This document shows positions 20,220 to 31,290 of a stretch of DNA of 64,000 nt, one piece after another; position 1 is the first letter of the stretch; each line of letters begins with the position of its first letter. Under the pieces are notes generated by a model that was not told the DNA's origin, made no database searches, and saw only the letters and a program-made list of their open reading frames with translations. A program made the translations under genes and the position numbers. The stretch lies in NCBI GenBank assembly GCA_965153355.1, contig OZ231128.1, forward strand, positions 5,828,001-5,892,000. The letters are read 5' to 3'. Origin of the DNA: Flaccisagitta enflata (lineage: Eukaryota; Chaetognatha; Sagittoidea; Aphragmophora).

Positions 20220-20240
20220 CCCCCACCTAGGAATCGAACA
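20220..20240 (-). promoter_or_regulatory. BEL/Pao polypurine tract
   Basis: On the minus strand CCTAGGTGGGGG abuts the TGTATG start of the 3' LTR, the expected place for plus-strand DNA priming. Confidence 0.6.
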
Positions 20241-20365
20241 ATAGGCAGATTTCTAAACCAATACTAAAGGCTAAAGAACAATCCCATATGCGACACGATG
20301 CATTAGCTAATCATAGACGCAACGTTAATACACAATGAATAATACACGATCACAACTACGTAAAG

Positions 20366-23300
20366 TCATTCAGCGCCCCCACCATCGACGACCACCTCCT
20401 CCACCTTCTGATCTTCACCTTCACGCTCTAATAGAACAATCTTCCTCACGTCACGTTCGAGAGAACGATTTGAGGAAGTCCGGAGCACGATGCGACGAAC
20501 GAGCCCATCTTCACTGGGGATTGTATTTGTAACGATGGCCAATGGCCAGCGTTCTCTGGGCAAGGACTCTTCGATGAGGAGGACGAGATCGCCCTTCTGG
20601 ATATTGCGCTGGCGCGAGATCCACTTGGACCGCTTCTGGAGACTTGCGATGTACTCGTTGCGCCACTGTTTCCACAATGAGTCCAGGATCGGCCGGAGAA
20701 CGTCTTTGGATCGGCGCAGCTCAGTCCCTGTGAGCGGCACCGCGGGCAGAACGTCGGAGGAGAGGACCAAGGATGACATCGCCGGGTTGAGGAAATGCGC
20801 CGGCGTCAATGGACAGAGATCTTGAGGGTCCGCCGAGAATCGAGTCAACGGTCGCCGGTTGACGATTCCAGCGGCAACTTGAACGATGGTGCGGAAGCGC
20901 TCATAATGGAGCTCGCCCGAAGAAAGGCCTTCGATGACCTTCTTCACAACTCCAACTAAGGATTCCCAACTTCCTCCTTGATGCGGCGCATGAGGCGGGA
21001 TGAAGTGCCAATCGATCCCAAGTGGCACCGGATTCTCTTGCGATGGCGGAGAATTCTTCCATTCCACGAATTTGCATGTCTTGTTCATGATCTCTTCGGC
21101 CCTCCGGTCATTTTGGGATTTCCCCAGTCTCGACGACGACACGTCTGGAAAATCCATCCGGAAGTACTTCTCCAACTTCTCGTCGAGTTGACGTCCTTCA
21201 TCAAACGTAACATATGCGGACCACGCTTCCTTCGAACGAGCCTCGATTGGGCCCATAAGCGACCATCCGATCGGAGACCTCAGTGCGACAGGGGAGGAAC
21301 GATTAATGAGACGCGCTTCATAATGCACAAATGCAGGAGCAAGGTCCGTGCCAATCAACAAGGATACTTCGGTACTGGGCAAATCAATCAAGTTTACACC
21401 TTCCATATAGTCGTATTTGTCAACATGTGACTGTCGAGCAATATGATCTGGCTTTACCGGCAAGGAGTCGACCACATATGCTTCGACATCGGCGATGACC
21501 ATCTGAGGATCCACGAGAGACTTGAGAGTTAGCGTCGCCACATCCCTCTGCCCGGAAGAGCTGGATCCCAATCCATTGAGCGTAACGAATTGTTGGCGCG
21601 TCGGAACACCAAATTCACGCTGAAACTTTCTCGAAATTAAAGTCTTATTACTCCCAGTGTCATAAAGACCGTAAACAGCAGTAGAGGCACCATTAGGGAG
21701 AGATACTTGCATGGCATAAATTGGGCGGAAACAATCAACATTGGATATGATGGCAGAAATGTTGACCTGATTTTCTTGGGGATTTCCCCCGATCGGAGTA
21801 GGATCCACTGGTTGAGTCCCGGAGAGCTGTAGAAGTCGATTCTGCACACCCAGGCTTGGTCCAGCTGGAGCCACGTTGACGACGCCACTGCTTGAAGAAG
21901 GACTTGAGGAAGAAGTCTGAGAAGTAAGAGGGGCAGCATGCATAAGAGTGTTATGACCAAAACGCGAGCATAAGAGGCACTGAACCTTCTCTCGACAATT
22001 ACCAATGAGATGGTTTCTTCCCATGCACTTTAGGCATAACCTCTGCTTGAACAAGAATTGCTTCCTTTCTGGAAGGGTTAACTCACTGAATCGAGGGCAT
22101 TCATCCAAAAGATGGGCATCAGAACACATGATACAGACTTTATACTTCTGTTGAGTTTGCTGAGGCCACTGGATGGAGCTGGGTACCAAAGGCGGCTCCT
22201 GCTGTTGGGATGTCGGTGATTGACGCGGCTGCTGCGGAGAGAACTTCCTGTTCTGCTGCGGACGACGTTGGGAGTTCCCCAGAGCACTTGCATCAAAAGC
22301 GGCAATGTTGGCCTTCAAAAAACCTGCAGGTGCCTTCAGTGGCAGACCTGGCTTGAATGTACCTTTGAAACTTGGGGAGGGAGAAACAGAGGATGAGGAG
22401 GGAGGAGCAGCCTTGGGCTGTAGCAGGGCCGACATACCGAAGGTACGGTTGAGAGTGGTATACCAATCTTTCAGAAATTGAACCAAGAATTCAACATCAA
22501 TTTTCTCACCTTTATCCTCCGCCTTGTTGGACGCCTTCGAGAATTCACGCTTCAGCACTGGATTGAAGCGGCTTTTGACAATTGCGATCACCGTTGCGTT
22601 CAACTTCAGGAATGAATCTTCCTTGATAGCCACGGCAAATGAAACCATTCCCATGACTTCCTGTAGCAAATCCTTGATCCTGTCCGACGAGCTCGGCGAG
22701 ACTTCTTTGCCGGCAGTGATCTTTGCAAGTTCTTCTTTGGCGGACCCTGTCTTCTTACCAAAGAAAAACTTCAACTCGGCCAACGCTTTCGTCAGTGCCA
22801 CCGATTTGTCAGAAAGGTAAATGTAGTTCTCTACCAACTTTTTGGCTTCTCCCTTGGTACGTTCTTGCAGCTGCACAAAGCGGTCATCGTCAGTGAGACC
22901 CTTCACATCCATCACTTCCGATTTAAATTTGGAATAGAACCTGTGATATGCCGAAAGTCCTTTTTCGAAGCGATCTTCTTCTGACGGCGTCGAAAATTTT
23001 ACCTTTTGAGCACCCAAAATTTGGGTTAAATCCACCGCTGGACTAGCGGCGGCAGCGGCGGCAGTAGCTGCGCCGTCGGTGACAGCAGCTGCAGGAGGCG
23101 GATCAGGAGTCTTCTGCGGGCCACCAATATCAAGAGATGCGAGATGTTCGGCCAACTTCACATTGTCGACACCATCTTCAATGGCCTTCTGTATTAAGAT
23201 CCGTTTTCGATTCTTGGCAGCATGCTTGATCTTCAATTGTTCCATTTCCAAGAGATCAGCTTCCTCAGAGAGCTCCAACTGAAGTCGTGACAGTCGGGCT

Positions 23301-23788
23301 GAAGACGCACTTTCACTACCATCGCCACCACCAGTGAGGGCTGCGTTGAGAAGGGCACTAGCGATGGACCCAGAAGCCAGTTTTGCAGCTTCATCATCGG
23401 CGGCCTTTTTAGCCGCTTCATCGGCCTTCCTTTTAGCCTCTTCATCCCCCATTGTGGAATTGTTAGAAGTCGATGCGAAACTTTCCTCTGATGATAGACT
23501 CGGCTGTGACACTGAGGGAGAACGCGAACGGGAGCGGGAACGGGCACGGCAACGCGCTAATCTATTCTTAGGAAGAGAGGTTTTTATCTTTGACTCTTCA
23601 ATAAATTTCTGTTGTTCTTTAGAAAATAGTTCGAGATTTGCGAGTAACTCAGCTAATAGAGAGTTGTACGTCTGTCCAACAATATCGTAGTCCTCATCAG
23701 GCGATTCTTTGGCCTCTAAAAACCGCTGCAATTGCTTTGATACTTCTACAAATACCTCAAATTTCTCTTTAGATTCTGATCGTTTCAT
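20366..23788 (-). CDS. BEL/Pao Gag-protease fused to integrase C-terminal remnant
   Basis: An intact 1140-codon ORF from ATG at 23788. In order: a charged coiled-coil-like N-terminus, an RSRSRSRSPS tract, a Gag-like domain of the DUF1759 type (about 250-450), three CCHC-like knuckles (CIMCSDAHLLDEC near 548, CLKCMGRNHLIGNC near 584, CLLCSRFGHN near 607), and a retropepsin of the DUF1758 type with LYDTGSNKTLI near 705 and LLIGTDL near 795. About residue 903 the frame jumps from KFVEWKNSPP to FIPPHAPHQGGSWESL, the end of an integrase core, then a DUF5641-like tail (KGDLVLLIEE...WPLAIV). Reverse transcriptase, RNase H and integrase catalytic residues are absent. The in-frame junction without stops suggests selection or a very recent deletion. 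Confidence 0.9.
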   Translation of the reverse strand: MKRSESKEKFEVFVEVSKQLQRFLEAKESPDEDYDIVGQTYNSLLAELLANLELFSKEQQKFIEESKIKTSLPKNRLARCRARSRSRSRSPSVSQPSLSSEESFASTSNNSTMGDEEAKRKADEAAKKAADDEAAKLASGSIASALLNAALTGGGDGSESASSARLSRLQLELSEEADLLEMEQLKIKHAAKNRKRILIQKAIEDGVDNVKLAEHLASLDIGGPQKTPDPPPAAAVTDGAATAAAAAASPAVDLTQILGAQKVKFSTPSEEDRFEKGLSAYHRFYSKFKSEVMDVKGLTDDDRFVQLQERTKGEAKKLVENYIYLSDKSVALTKALAELKFFFGKKTGSAKEELAKITAGKEVSPSSSDRIKDLLQEVMGMVSFAVAIKEDSFLKLNATVIAIVKSRFNPVLKREFSKASNKAEDKGEKIDVEFLVQFLKDWYTTLNRTFGMSALLQPKAAPPSSSSVSPSPSFKGTFKPGLPLKAPAGFLKANIAAFDASALGNSQRRPQQNRKFSPQQPRQSPTSQQQEPPLVPSSIQWPQQTQQKYKVCIMCSDAHLLDECPRFSELTLPERKQFLFKQRLCLKCMGRNHLIGNCREKVQCLLCSRFGHNTLMHAAPLTSQTSSSSPSSSSGVVNVAPAGPSLGVQNRLLQLSGTQPVDPTPIGGNPQENQVNISAIISNVDCFRPIYAMQVSLPNGASTAVYGLYDTGSNKTLISRKFQREFGVPTRQQFVTLNGLGSSSSGQRDVATLTLKSLVDPQMVIADVEAYVVDSLPVKPDHIARQSHVDKYDYMEGVNLIDLPSTEVSLLIGTDLAPAFVHYEARLINRSSPVALRSPIGWSLMGPIEARSKEAWSAYVTFDEGRQLDEKLEKYFRMDFPDVSSSRLGKSQNDRRAEEIMNKTCKFVEWKNSPPSQENPVPLGIDWHFIPPHAPHQGGSWESLVGVVKKVIEGLSSGELHYERFRTIVQVAAGIVNRRPLTRFSADPQDLCPLTPAHFLNPAMSSLVLSSDVLPAVPLTGTELRRSKDVLRPILDSLWKQWRNEYIASLQKRSKWISRQRNIQKGDLVLLIEESLPRERWPLAIVTNTIPSEDGLVRRIVLRTSSNRSLERDVRKIVLLEREGEDQKVEEVVVDGGGAE

Positions 23789-24770
23789 GTCACGGAAACG
23801 CGGTTAAACAACAGTCATTCTATAGTTGAACAACAGAGTCAGACAACAGGCATCAGGGTTCGATCCCCTTTGTACATAAAACTCACTAGTGACGGCCGAC
23901 AATAGTTGGAGATTACCTCCGATCGAATGCGTAAATAAGTGGACAGACGGACTTGACAGATTAAAGCACGACGCGATGTCCAATAGAGAGTCACCCGACC
24001 AACGAAGGGAGAGATAAGTAGACGTAGTTAAATTGGCGGAAATTGGCGGAAATTGGCGGAATAAACTTTTCAGAACGACGATAGAAAGAGCGGAGGATTG
24101 ACTTGAAGCGAAGGGAAAGGCGAGGTAGTTAATGTACGAAGAGGATTATTAAAACCAATAGACGTACGCGATGGGCAGGGGCAGCCGTCGATGTGCAGCC
24201 CTGCTTTACTTCTTTCTTCCTTTTATGTAAAGAAGGGAAAACGTAATAAATCTTTTGGGTTCTTCTTTCTTCCTTTGTTAAAGCAACGTTGAGAGAGAAC
24301 AAACTTGAGGCTCTTCCGAGTTCGAAATGAAAGACGTTTTTCTTCACGTCTTTATTTTCTTCTCTCTATCTCTCTCTCTTCACACGAGGCGCAATCAACA
24401 GTTTAAAACTGCCGAGCTGAATCTTCTTTCGATTTCGATTGCTGAGAGAGAGAAACCAACTTTGGGATCTTCTTCTTCTCTTCTCTCCACCTGCGAGGCG
24501 TAAGGCAATCGACCGTGAGGCAACAGTCAGGATGAGGGAAGGATTCTTCTTAGGATGAAAAAGGTAAGGTCACGATGACCCGATAAGACCAATTAGGCCT
24601 GACGTCGATGTCCAAGGTCTTCTTCAAAGGGAAATTTGTGATAGAGACTTGATTTCTTTTGACAGAAGGCGTCCCTACTTCTTGATGGACGAAACCATCA
24701 GCAGCATCCCGGGCTTCACAGATGACGTCACCAAGACGACGAAGGAGGATGCAGACATCTTGTGTTTGAC
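23789..24770 (-). other. BEL/Pao 5' untranslated leader
   Basis: Between the 5' LTR and the ATG. Immediately after the LTR the minus strand reads GTCAAACACAAGATGTC, which does not show the usual TGG start of a primer-binding site, so the tRNA primer is not identified. A GGGTTCGATCCCC motif at about 23857 (plus strand) resembles a tRNA T-loop but has no matching tRNA body. Confidence 0.6.
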
Positions 24771-25251
24771 TGCTTGAGTAACTGGCTACTTGAGGCTTGA
24801 GGCAAATGAGCGGGCATCGAGATATAACAAAATAGGCTTTATTACATCAACCATATGGAGCGAATCGTCAAACTGAAGGAAGGGACAAAATGAGGGAAAA
24901 CATTAGGCCAATGCTAAGGGGTTACAAAAGAGAAATACGACAAATATCATATCAACTTAATACTACAACGCTTCTTACCACACTAGGACGATGCCGATGA
25001 ACAGCTACTGAATAGACAGACTGCGCACTGGCATTTAAAGGATCTAAAGAATCTACACTCAGACAGCTCTAACCAATGACAGCTCACGGGTCACGCACAG
25101 CTGCGATGACAGCCAATAGAACGATAACATGCTTCACCTATGACGTCATAAGCCAATGAACGACGAGCAACGGCAATGAACATTCACGAGGCAACGCTAA
25201 TGAATCTCGATAGATGGCGGGCGGGTAAAAAGAACATCGGCTTATCATACA
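24771..25251 (-). repeat. BEL/Pao 5' LTR
   Basis: 481 bp, identical by eye to 19739-20219 except for G at 24792. It carries the same TATA-like, CCAAT and TGACGTCA (25141-25148) motifs that would drive transcription of the element. Confidence 0.95.
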
Positions 25252-25379
25252 CCAAGTTTAGCCAATGATACTTAAAAGAAATTATTGAAAATTTCTACTG
25301 TTTTAATTTTTGCTCACTGATAGAGGGCTGGTCGAAATTCTAAATTTGCATAGAGAATGAAAAAATGCAAAAAACCAAG

Positions 25380-25431
25380 AACATAGTTCTCTTCCCAAAT
25401 CGATTACAGAGAGAACTATGTTTTTCAAAAT
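25380..25431. repeat. Covarying hairpin in TTAA element, left
   Basis: AACATAGTTCTC and its inverted partner GAGAACTATGTT are separated by about 20 nt. The same position in related copies keeps the stem although the bases change (30486-30530). Confidence 0.75.
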
Positions 25432-25954
25432 GCAAAATTTCCCTGTGTGTGGCTTTCTTAGAATTTTGACCTAAGAAAAAAGGAAAAAAGTGTAAGCAGA
25501 AATTCACTAAAAATCATCATTTTCCTCCTTGTTTTCATTTGAATTGCATAGTTCAAATTAAATTTGAGGTCAGAATATGATGTTATTGTATGCACCAAGT
25601 ATCTTTAGAGAAAATTTGTCCACTGGTGGCATTCCAGCTTCATTATTGTCCTGACAATGATGCAAAAAGTATGGTGAAACACTTCAATTTCCTTCAAAAA
25701 TTTGCCGTCATAACGTATATATTCATTTTTGGTTACTTTGAGATGCAAAGTCCATTGGCCGACCATTGCACATTGGTTGAAATCCCCGATTCCGAGGAAA
25801 AAAATGTAGGAATTTTCATGAAATTTTCTCTTTGATATCTGTTACAGTGAGGGGGGAGAACAAAAATGAAGTTAAATTCCATTAAAGGGAGTTAAAATAA
25901 GGGGATAAGAAAAAAAAAAGTCTTGAAATTTTTGTTTCCTTGTTATTGCAAGAA

Positions 25955-25985
25955 CAAGGCCAACACCTATAAGTCGCGTGCGAGA
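25955..25985 (+). mobile_element. HINE-like 5' end only
   Basis: CAAGGCCAACACCTATAAGT and CGCGTGCG, with no tetranucleotide tract or 3' palindrome after it. A truncated or abortive copy inside the TTAA element. Confidence 0.5.
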
Positions 25986-26378
25986 CATAAACAACTGCAT
26001 TTACCTGACTCCTTATTGTATCTTTTTAATCAACATGACTGAATAGGGAGAAATATAAGAAATGAATAAAATGATTTAGTTGACTAGATTGACGGCAAAT
26101 TTTTGAAGGAAAATCAAGCGTTTCACCATACCTTCTGCATCAGTATCAAGAAAATAATGGTACTCAAATGTTTTTTAGAAAACAAATTGTCTCTAGAGAC
26201 ACTTGGTGTATATATTTTTTTCATATTCTGACCTCAAAAGTAATTCTAACTATGCAATTTACATAAAAATAGACAAGAAAATCAAGGTCTTTGGTAAAAT
26301 ATTATTTACATTTTTTTATTCTTGCCTGTGGTTGAAATTATATTGCTCTCTAATGAAGGGAAATTTTGCATTTTCAAA

Positions 26379-26420
26379 AACATAGTTCTCTCTGTAAATG
26401 ATTTTCAAGGAGAACTATAT
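26379..26420. repeat. Covarying hairpin in TTAA element, right
   Basis: ACATAGTTCTC and GAGAACTAT are separated by TCTGTAAATGATTTTCAAG, followed by TTTTTCGTTTTTTCATTTTT as in the other copies. Confidence 0.75.
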
Positions 26421-26835
26421 TTTTCGTTTTTTCATTTTTCCATTTTCTATGCAAATTTATAATTTCAATGGGCCCTTGGTCACTAACCAAAACTGAAATT
26501 CTTAGTAATTTGCAGTAAATTTTCTTCTTTAATTTCATCTTTATTGGGTAATTTTTTGTTGTTAAGTGCAAATCATGAAAAAAAATCTATCTTAACATAT
26601 TTTAATAATTTTTTTTATAAAATCATTCAGGATTATATATCTTTATTTTTCAATTTTGGCCCCCGATGAAACACAAATGTTGCCTTCGGAAGACCACTGT
26701 CTTAATGAGGTATTGGAGGCCGTGGAAACCCACCCAATTACAGGACGGGACCACTGGAAAAAGTGGTGACTTTTGTAATTGAGTCAAATTAATCAACTAT
26801 ATCAACCCAATCAATGAAAAATGACCAAACCAGAC

Positions 26836-27090
26836 TTAAAACAGACCTTAACCAGCAGACTTTAACCAGCAGACTTTAACCAGCAGACTTAAACCAGCAG
26901 ACTTAAACCAGCAGACTTAAACCAGCAGACTTAGAACAGCCGACTTAAACCAGCCGACTTAAACCAGCCAACTTAAACCAGTCGACTTAAACCAGCCAAC
27001 TTAAACCAGCCAACTTAAACCAGCTGACTTAAACCAGCAGACTTAAACCAGCAGACTTAAACCAGCAGACTTAAACCAGCAGACTTGAAA
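26836..27090 (+). repeat. 14-bp minisatellite, CAGCAGACTTAAAC
   Basis: About 17 units, with CAGCCGACTTAAAC and CAGCCAACTTAAAC variants grouped in the middle, so the array has a homogenisation gradient. Confidence 0.9.
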
Positions 27091-27247
27091 TGACATAAAT
27101 GACCAAAACATCCCAAAAAACATAAATGACCAAACCATCCCAAAAGTATAAATGACCAAAAAAACAAAAACAAAAAACTGAAAAACCAAAAAAACAAAAA
27201 ACAAAACGAAACAAAAATCAAACAAAAAAAACCAAAACCAAAAACCC

Positions 27248-28073
27248 CAAAAGGCCAACACCTATAACCAAAACACCAAAAAAACAAAAAAACAAAAAAA
27301 CAACAAAAACCAAAAAACCAAAAAACCAAAAACCAAAAAACCAAAAAACCAAAAACCAAAAACCAAAAAACCTAAAACATCAATGACCAAAACATACCAA
27401 AAAAAAACAACAAAAACCAAAAAACCAAAAACCAAAAAACCAAAAAACCAAAAAACCAAAGAACCATAGAACCAAAGAACCAAAAAACCAGAAACCTAAA
27501 ACATCAACGACCAAAACATACCAAAAATCAATAACCAAAAAACCAAAAATGAAAAAAAATGACCAAAACATACAAAAAAAACATGTTAAATGACCAAAAA
27601 CCAAAAAACCAAAAAACCAAAAACCCAAAAACCCAAAAACCCAAAAACCAAAAAACCAAAAAACCAAAAACCAAAAACCAAAAACCAAAAACCAGAAACC
27701 AAAAACCAAAAACCAAAAAACACAATTGACCAAAACATGCCAAAAAACTGTGTTAAATGACCAAAAATGACCTGAAATGTCCCAAAATGACTAAAAATGA
27801 CTTAAAACTACTTTAAATGCCCAAAAATGACACAAATGACCAAAATGAACAAAGTGATGTAAATGATCAAAACTGACAAAAAATGAATAAAAGCCATCAA
27901 AAATGACCAAAAACAACAAAAAAATGACTCAAAATAACTCCAGACAACCCAAAATGCCAAAAAACGATGCAAAATAGCTAAGTGTTACGGACCAATGGAC
28001 CGACCGACCGGCCGACCGACCAACCAACCAATCGACGGGGCGGATTGTAGAGTCGCGTGCACGCGACTAAAAA
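27248..28073 (+). mobile_element. HINE-like element with A/C-only interior
   Basis: Probable 5' end AAAAGGCCAACACCTATAAC and certain 3' end: GACCGACCGGCCGACC tract, GTAGAGTCGCGTGCACGCGAC, TAAAAA. Between them is about 500 bp of AAACC/AAAAACC units, then AAATGACC units, without a normal subterminal repeat. The A/C stretch has almost no G or T on the plus strand. Confidence 0.55.
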
Positions 28074-28386
28074 GTGACAATGCCTGCATCATTCCTCATC
28101 AAAAAGATTTTTACACTATTGTGTAGAGGAGAATCAGACTTTTCTAAATATATAAGACGCAGAGCAGAATCCGGCCGTCAGAGTTCAGTCATCTGAATTT
28201 ATAGCCCCTTATGAATCTTTTTGTTACCGTTAAAAAGGATGGCAGACAAGGAAGTTTGAAGGATGATAAATCTGCTAATGGAGAATTGTTGCTGATTGGA
28301 AAGGGCTGATTGGAAAGGCTGATTAGAATAAGTTTGATGATCTTTTATTCTTTTCACTCCTTTTTTTATGTCACATTGCAAATGTA

Positions 28387-29007
28387 TTTTTAGCATGTCT
28401 AGTTTATGCTGACGATATTCTTCTTTTGGCGCCGTGACAATCTGCTATGCAAATTTTGCTAAGTACATGTAAAGACTATGGTTTCTCATGGTGCTTGACA
28501 TACAATCCCTCAAAGACTAAAGTTATGGTATTTGGAAAAAACCCCGATACTCCTTCACTTTTCATGTATGGTAATTTACTTGAATATGTACACGAGTATA
28601 AATATTTGGGAGTCACTGTAGTGGCTGGAAGTAAATTTACTACCTCTAACCTCAAGCCCCTTATCAAATTTCGATCCTCCGCGAATACTATTCTTAACAC
28701 TAGACTCTCTGAACATGTTCAACTAAAGCTCTTATACAGTATGTGTGTACCCAATGTAACGTACGCATCTGAAGTTTTACAGTATTCGTCGAAGCAGATG
28801 CACATGATAAATGTGGCATTGAATGACTGTCTACGAAGGATTTTTAGCTACAATCGCTGGGAGAGCGTAGAATTTCTGCGTCTCTCATCAGGATATCCAT
28901 CCATCATCGACATCTTCCATCATAGATCTCGTCGATTCAACGCGCGACTCTCGTCAATTAGAAACGACACTCTTCGATTTCTCAAGGGGCTGCACGATGC
29001 AGTCTGA
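28387..29007 (+). pseudogene. Non-LTR retrotransposon reverse transcriptase, 3' fragment
   Basis: The frame reads VYADDILLLAP then a TGA stop, then (from ATG 28447) LSTCKDYGFSW, NPSKTKVMVFGK, YKYLGVTV and IRNDTLRFLKGL before a stop at 29007. YADD is the reverse transcriptase catalytic box and the NPxKTKxxxF and YLGV motifs are the following palm and thumb blocks. One in-frame stop next to YADD and 5' truncation mark it as dead. A TAATGACGAATAAAAG end follows. Confidence 0.85.
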
Positions 29008-29162
29008 ACAAGGGGGAATGTCCTTTTTTTTCTCATTTAATTATGTAGTTTTTTAGTTGTATGTTGTTTGCGTGCTCTGTTGTTAATGACGAATAAAAGA
29101 TATTATTTAGCCGATGTTAAGATTTCAGTTGCGTCGTTTAGGAATTGGGGATTCCAAGATGC

Positions 29163-29241
<79 letters not shown>
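29163..29241 (+). repeat. GA dinucleotide microsatellite
   Basis: About 40 GA units shortly after the retrotransposon 3' end. Confidence 0.95.
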
Positions 29242-29246
<5 letters not shown>

Positions 29247-29249
29247 TGC

Positions 29250-30480
29250 CTTATCTCTTTTATGAATAAGTATTCTTTGAAAGTTATGCCCAAACTTTTT
29301 TAAAGTACAGAAGTGTTTTGCAATTTATCAACGGAAAATTGCGCAGAGTCTCAGTTTCAGTTTTCCCTTTTTTCAACGGCAAAAGGAAATAAAGAGTCCA
29401 GAGTTCTTTTCCTTACGGAGAATTTAATGTAAGTGAATCGTTCCAAATTTCAATTGAACAAGAAAACATAAAAAAGAAAGAAATAGTTATTACAAAAAGA
29501 AAGATTATATTTTTGTCGGCAACAATTGTTATTCTTAGGCGGCATTGAATTAAAGGCAGAAACGAGGACAAAAGGCCGCCAAAACAGGCAACATGAATTC
29601 TTACAAAAAGAGAAATTCAGAATTGACCAGTTTGACTTTTAAAACAAGTTGAGAAAAGGGAGAAAGTATGCGTTGAGAAAACTGACAAAGGAAAAATTCT
29701 TACTACAGTATGACAGTGGACAACATTACATCAAAACCAAAAAATAAGGACAAGAGCCTTGGGAGCTCTTACTGGAGTTTAATGCGCACCCCTCACTACT
29801 ATCCTTAGAATTATCAAAATCCATCTCAACCCTTACCAATTATCAAATGACTTTTATCAAGATACAGCTTATCTCTAATAGCGTTTTTTATAACCGTGTA
29901 ATAAATTGGCCCATTGAATTACACTTAGTATACCTACTAACACTTATAATATCCCTAAAAAACAATATTGAGCCGTGGCAATGGCGCTAGGCAGGTTTAA
30001 ACTGTTTAGAAATTGAGGAATTTGTTAGGAAACTGAGTGCCATAGCCTAATTGTGCCATTGAACAAACCACATGGTACATCAATGCCAATACTGCTGACA
30101 TCCAAATGATCAGACCTAGACCCAATTATAGTATAATTTGTGCCACAGAAAAGGTTTGAAGGCTCTTGGACGTGTATCCTGGCTGTAAGTTAATTCCGTA
30201 AAGCAAAGGTCAAGATGACAATGAATTTTCTAGTATTTGTGAAATTTGAGTATTACAATATAAAATGGCTATAAAGTCATAAGGGAGTGGGTGTGTTTGA
30301 TGGGTTTTAGTGTTGTTACATGTCAAAAAGCATTACTAGTCAGTTAGCGCCTAGTAAGACTCATCTAACTAGGTTCACAGGATTTTTAAAAAGGTTTTTG
30401 ATTGATTCTCCCTATTTTGAAAATGTTATTTTCAATTTTAAGAATTTCAAATCTTAAAAGAAAATAAATTTTTTGCATTT
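29250..30480. other. AT-rich DNA, nothing recognised
   Basis: No gene, RNA or repeat family could be supported here. Confidence 0.5.
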
Positions 30481-30485
30481 TTGAA

Positions 30486-30530
30486 AACATACCGGCCTCT
30501 GTATTACAAATGGCTAGCCCGGTATGTTTT
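30486..30530. repeat. Hairpin homologous to the TTAA-family hairpin, stem changed
   Basis: AACATACCGGCC, TCTGTATTACAAATGG and GCCCGGTATGTTTTTATTTT sit in the same flanks (TTTTGCATTTT before, TCATTTTCTATACAAATTT after) as the hairpin at 26379-26420. The stem is now ACATACCGG/CCGGTATGT. Confidence 0.7.
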
Positions 30531-30638
30531 TATTTTTTCAAAATTGTCATTTTCTATACAAATTTGAAATTCTCAGTGAATTAGTTATATCACAGTTCTA
30601 TTTAATTTTCATCGGATTTTTCTTAGAAAAGGACTAGG

Positions 30639-30873
30639 TTGACAAGACAAGGTAATGATCATTTAAGCAACATACTGATGGGCACGGTTGGTAAAGAAAA
30701 AAGGGCTGGATACATGGCTCATCAAGTCGCAGGCTATTGGGCAGGGGCAGTGGCATACTGTAAAAGGCCGCTCAAGCAATTGGGCAGGGGCAATGATGTA
30801 AAACCGCCAAAAAGAGTTTAACTAGGCCAGATACATGGCTACCCCCCATCTCTAGGTGTCTTTCTGTCAGTCA

Positions 30874-30946
<73 letters not shown>

Positions 30947-31290
30947 TCTTTCTATTTTCTTTTTATTCTTTCTTTCATTCATTCCTTTTTAATGGTGGAT
31001 TTGCAACTCTACACGTTTCTGCGTCCTTTCGTTGGTCCCTCCCTCCATCCAGATGTTTCTTTCTTTCTTTCTTTCTTGCTATCTTTCTTTCTTTCTTTCT
31101 TTTTTTCTTTCTTTTTTTCTTTCTTTTCGTTTCTTTCTATTAAGCCATGTGTCCTTGAGAAGTAGCTCCGTCCGAAAATTTGGATGACGCTAAATCAATG
31201 AGAAAATGTCTTTTCCAACCATTACTGCCCCTGCTCAGCTTACGACTACTTACAACTGCTTATTGGTTGCGTATCCGACCTTGTTTTTTA
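30639..31290. mobile_element. Degenerate HINE-like remnants around a TC microsatellite
   Basis: GGCTGGATACATGGCTCATC, AGTCGCAGGCTATTGGGCAG and GGCAGGGGCA remain of one 5' end; after TC (30871-30943) and TTTC tracts (31050-31140) GTTGCGTATCCGACCTTG at 31267 is an inverted 5' end. No clear palindrome. Confidence 0.45.

Larger units (their letters stand above)
19739..25251 (-). mobile_element. Non-autonomous BEL/Pao LTR retrotransposon
   Basis: Two 481-bp LTRs (19739-20219 and 24771-25251) have TG...CA ends and are flanked by a 5-bp duplication CCAAG (19734-19738 and 25252-25256). One LTR difference was seen (T at 19760, G at 24792), so insertion is recent. On the minus strand the order is 5' LTR, a ~980-nt leader, one long Gag-protease-like ORF, a purine tract AGGTGGGGG, then 3' LTR. 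Most of Pol is missing. It lies inside a TTAA element. Confidence 0.93.
19576..26705. mobile_element. TTAA-flanked DNA transposon split by a BEL/Pao insertion
   Basis: Left end TTAAGACGGCGTCCCTCCGA continues AGCCAACATTTGTGTTTCA; right end, reversed, is TTAAGACAGTGGTCTTCCGA then AGGCAACATTTGTGTTTCA. TTAA at both edges suggests a TTAA-target superfamily such as piggyBac or Kolobok. Without the BEL insertion (19739-25251) the element would be about 1.6 kb and non-coding. A related right half is at 38198-38793. Internal hairpins lie at 25380-25431 and 26379-26420. Confidence 0.65.

Noticed and set aside
23838-23875. GGGTTCGATCCCC as a tRNA gene
   Set aside because: Only a T-loop-like motif; no A box or cloverleaf, and it lies in the BEL/Pao leader.
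26980-27750. Hydrophobic GFLVFWFLVF-type frames on the minus strand resembling membrane proteins
   Set aside because: They arise from AAACC repeats; all overlapping frames have the same low complexity.
28199-28396. Minus-strand frame before the reverse transcriptase fragment
   Set aside because: Lies antisense to the degenerate 5' side of a plus-strand retroelement; no features.
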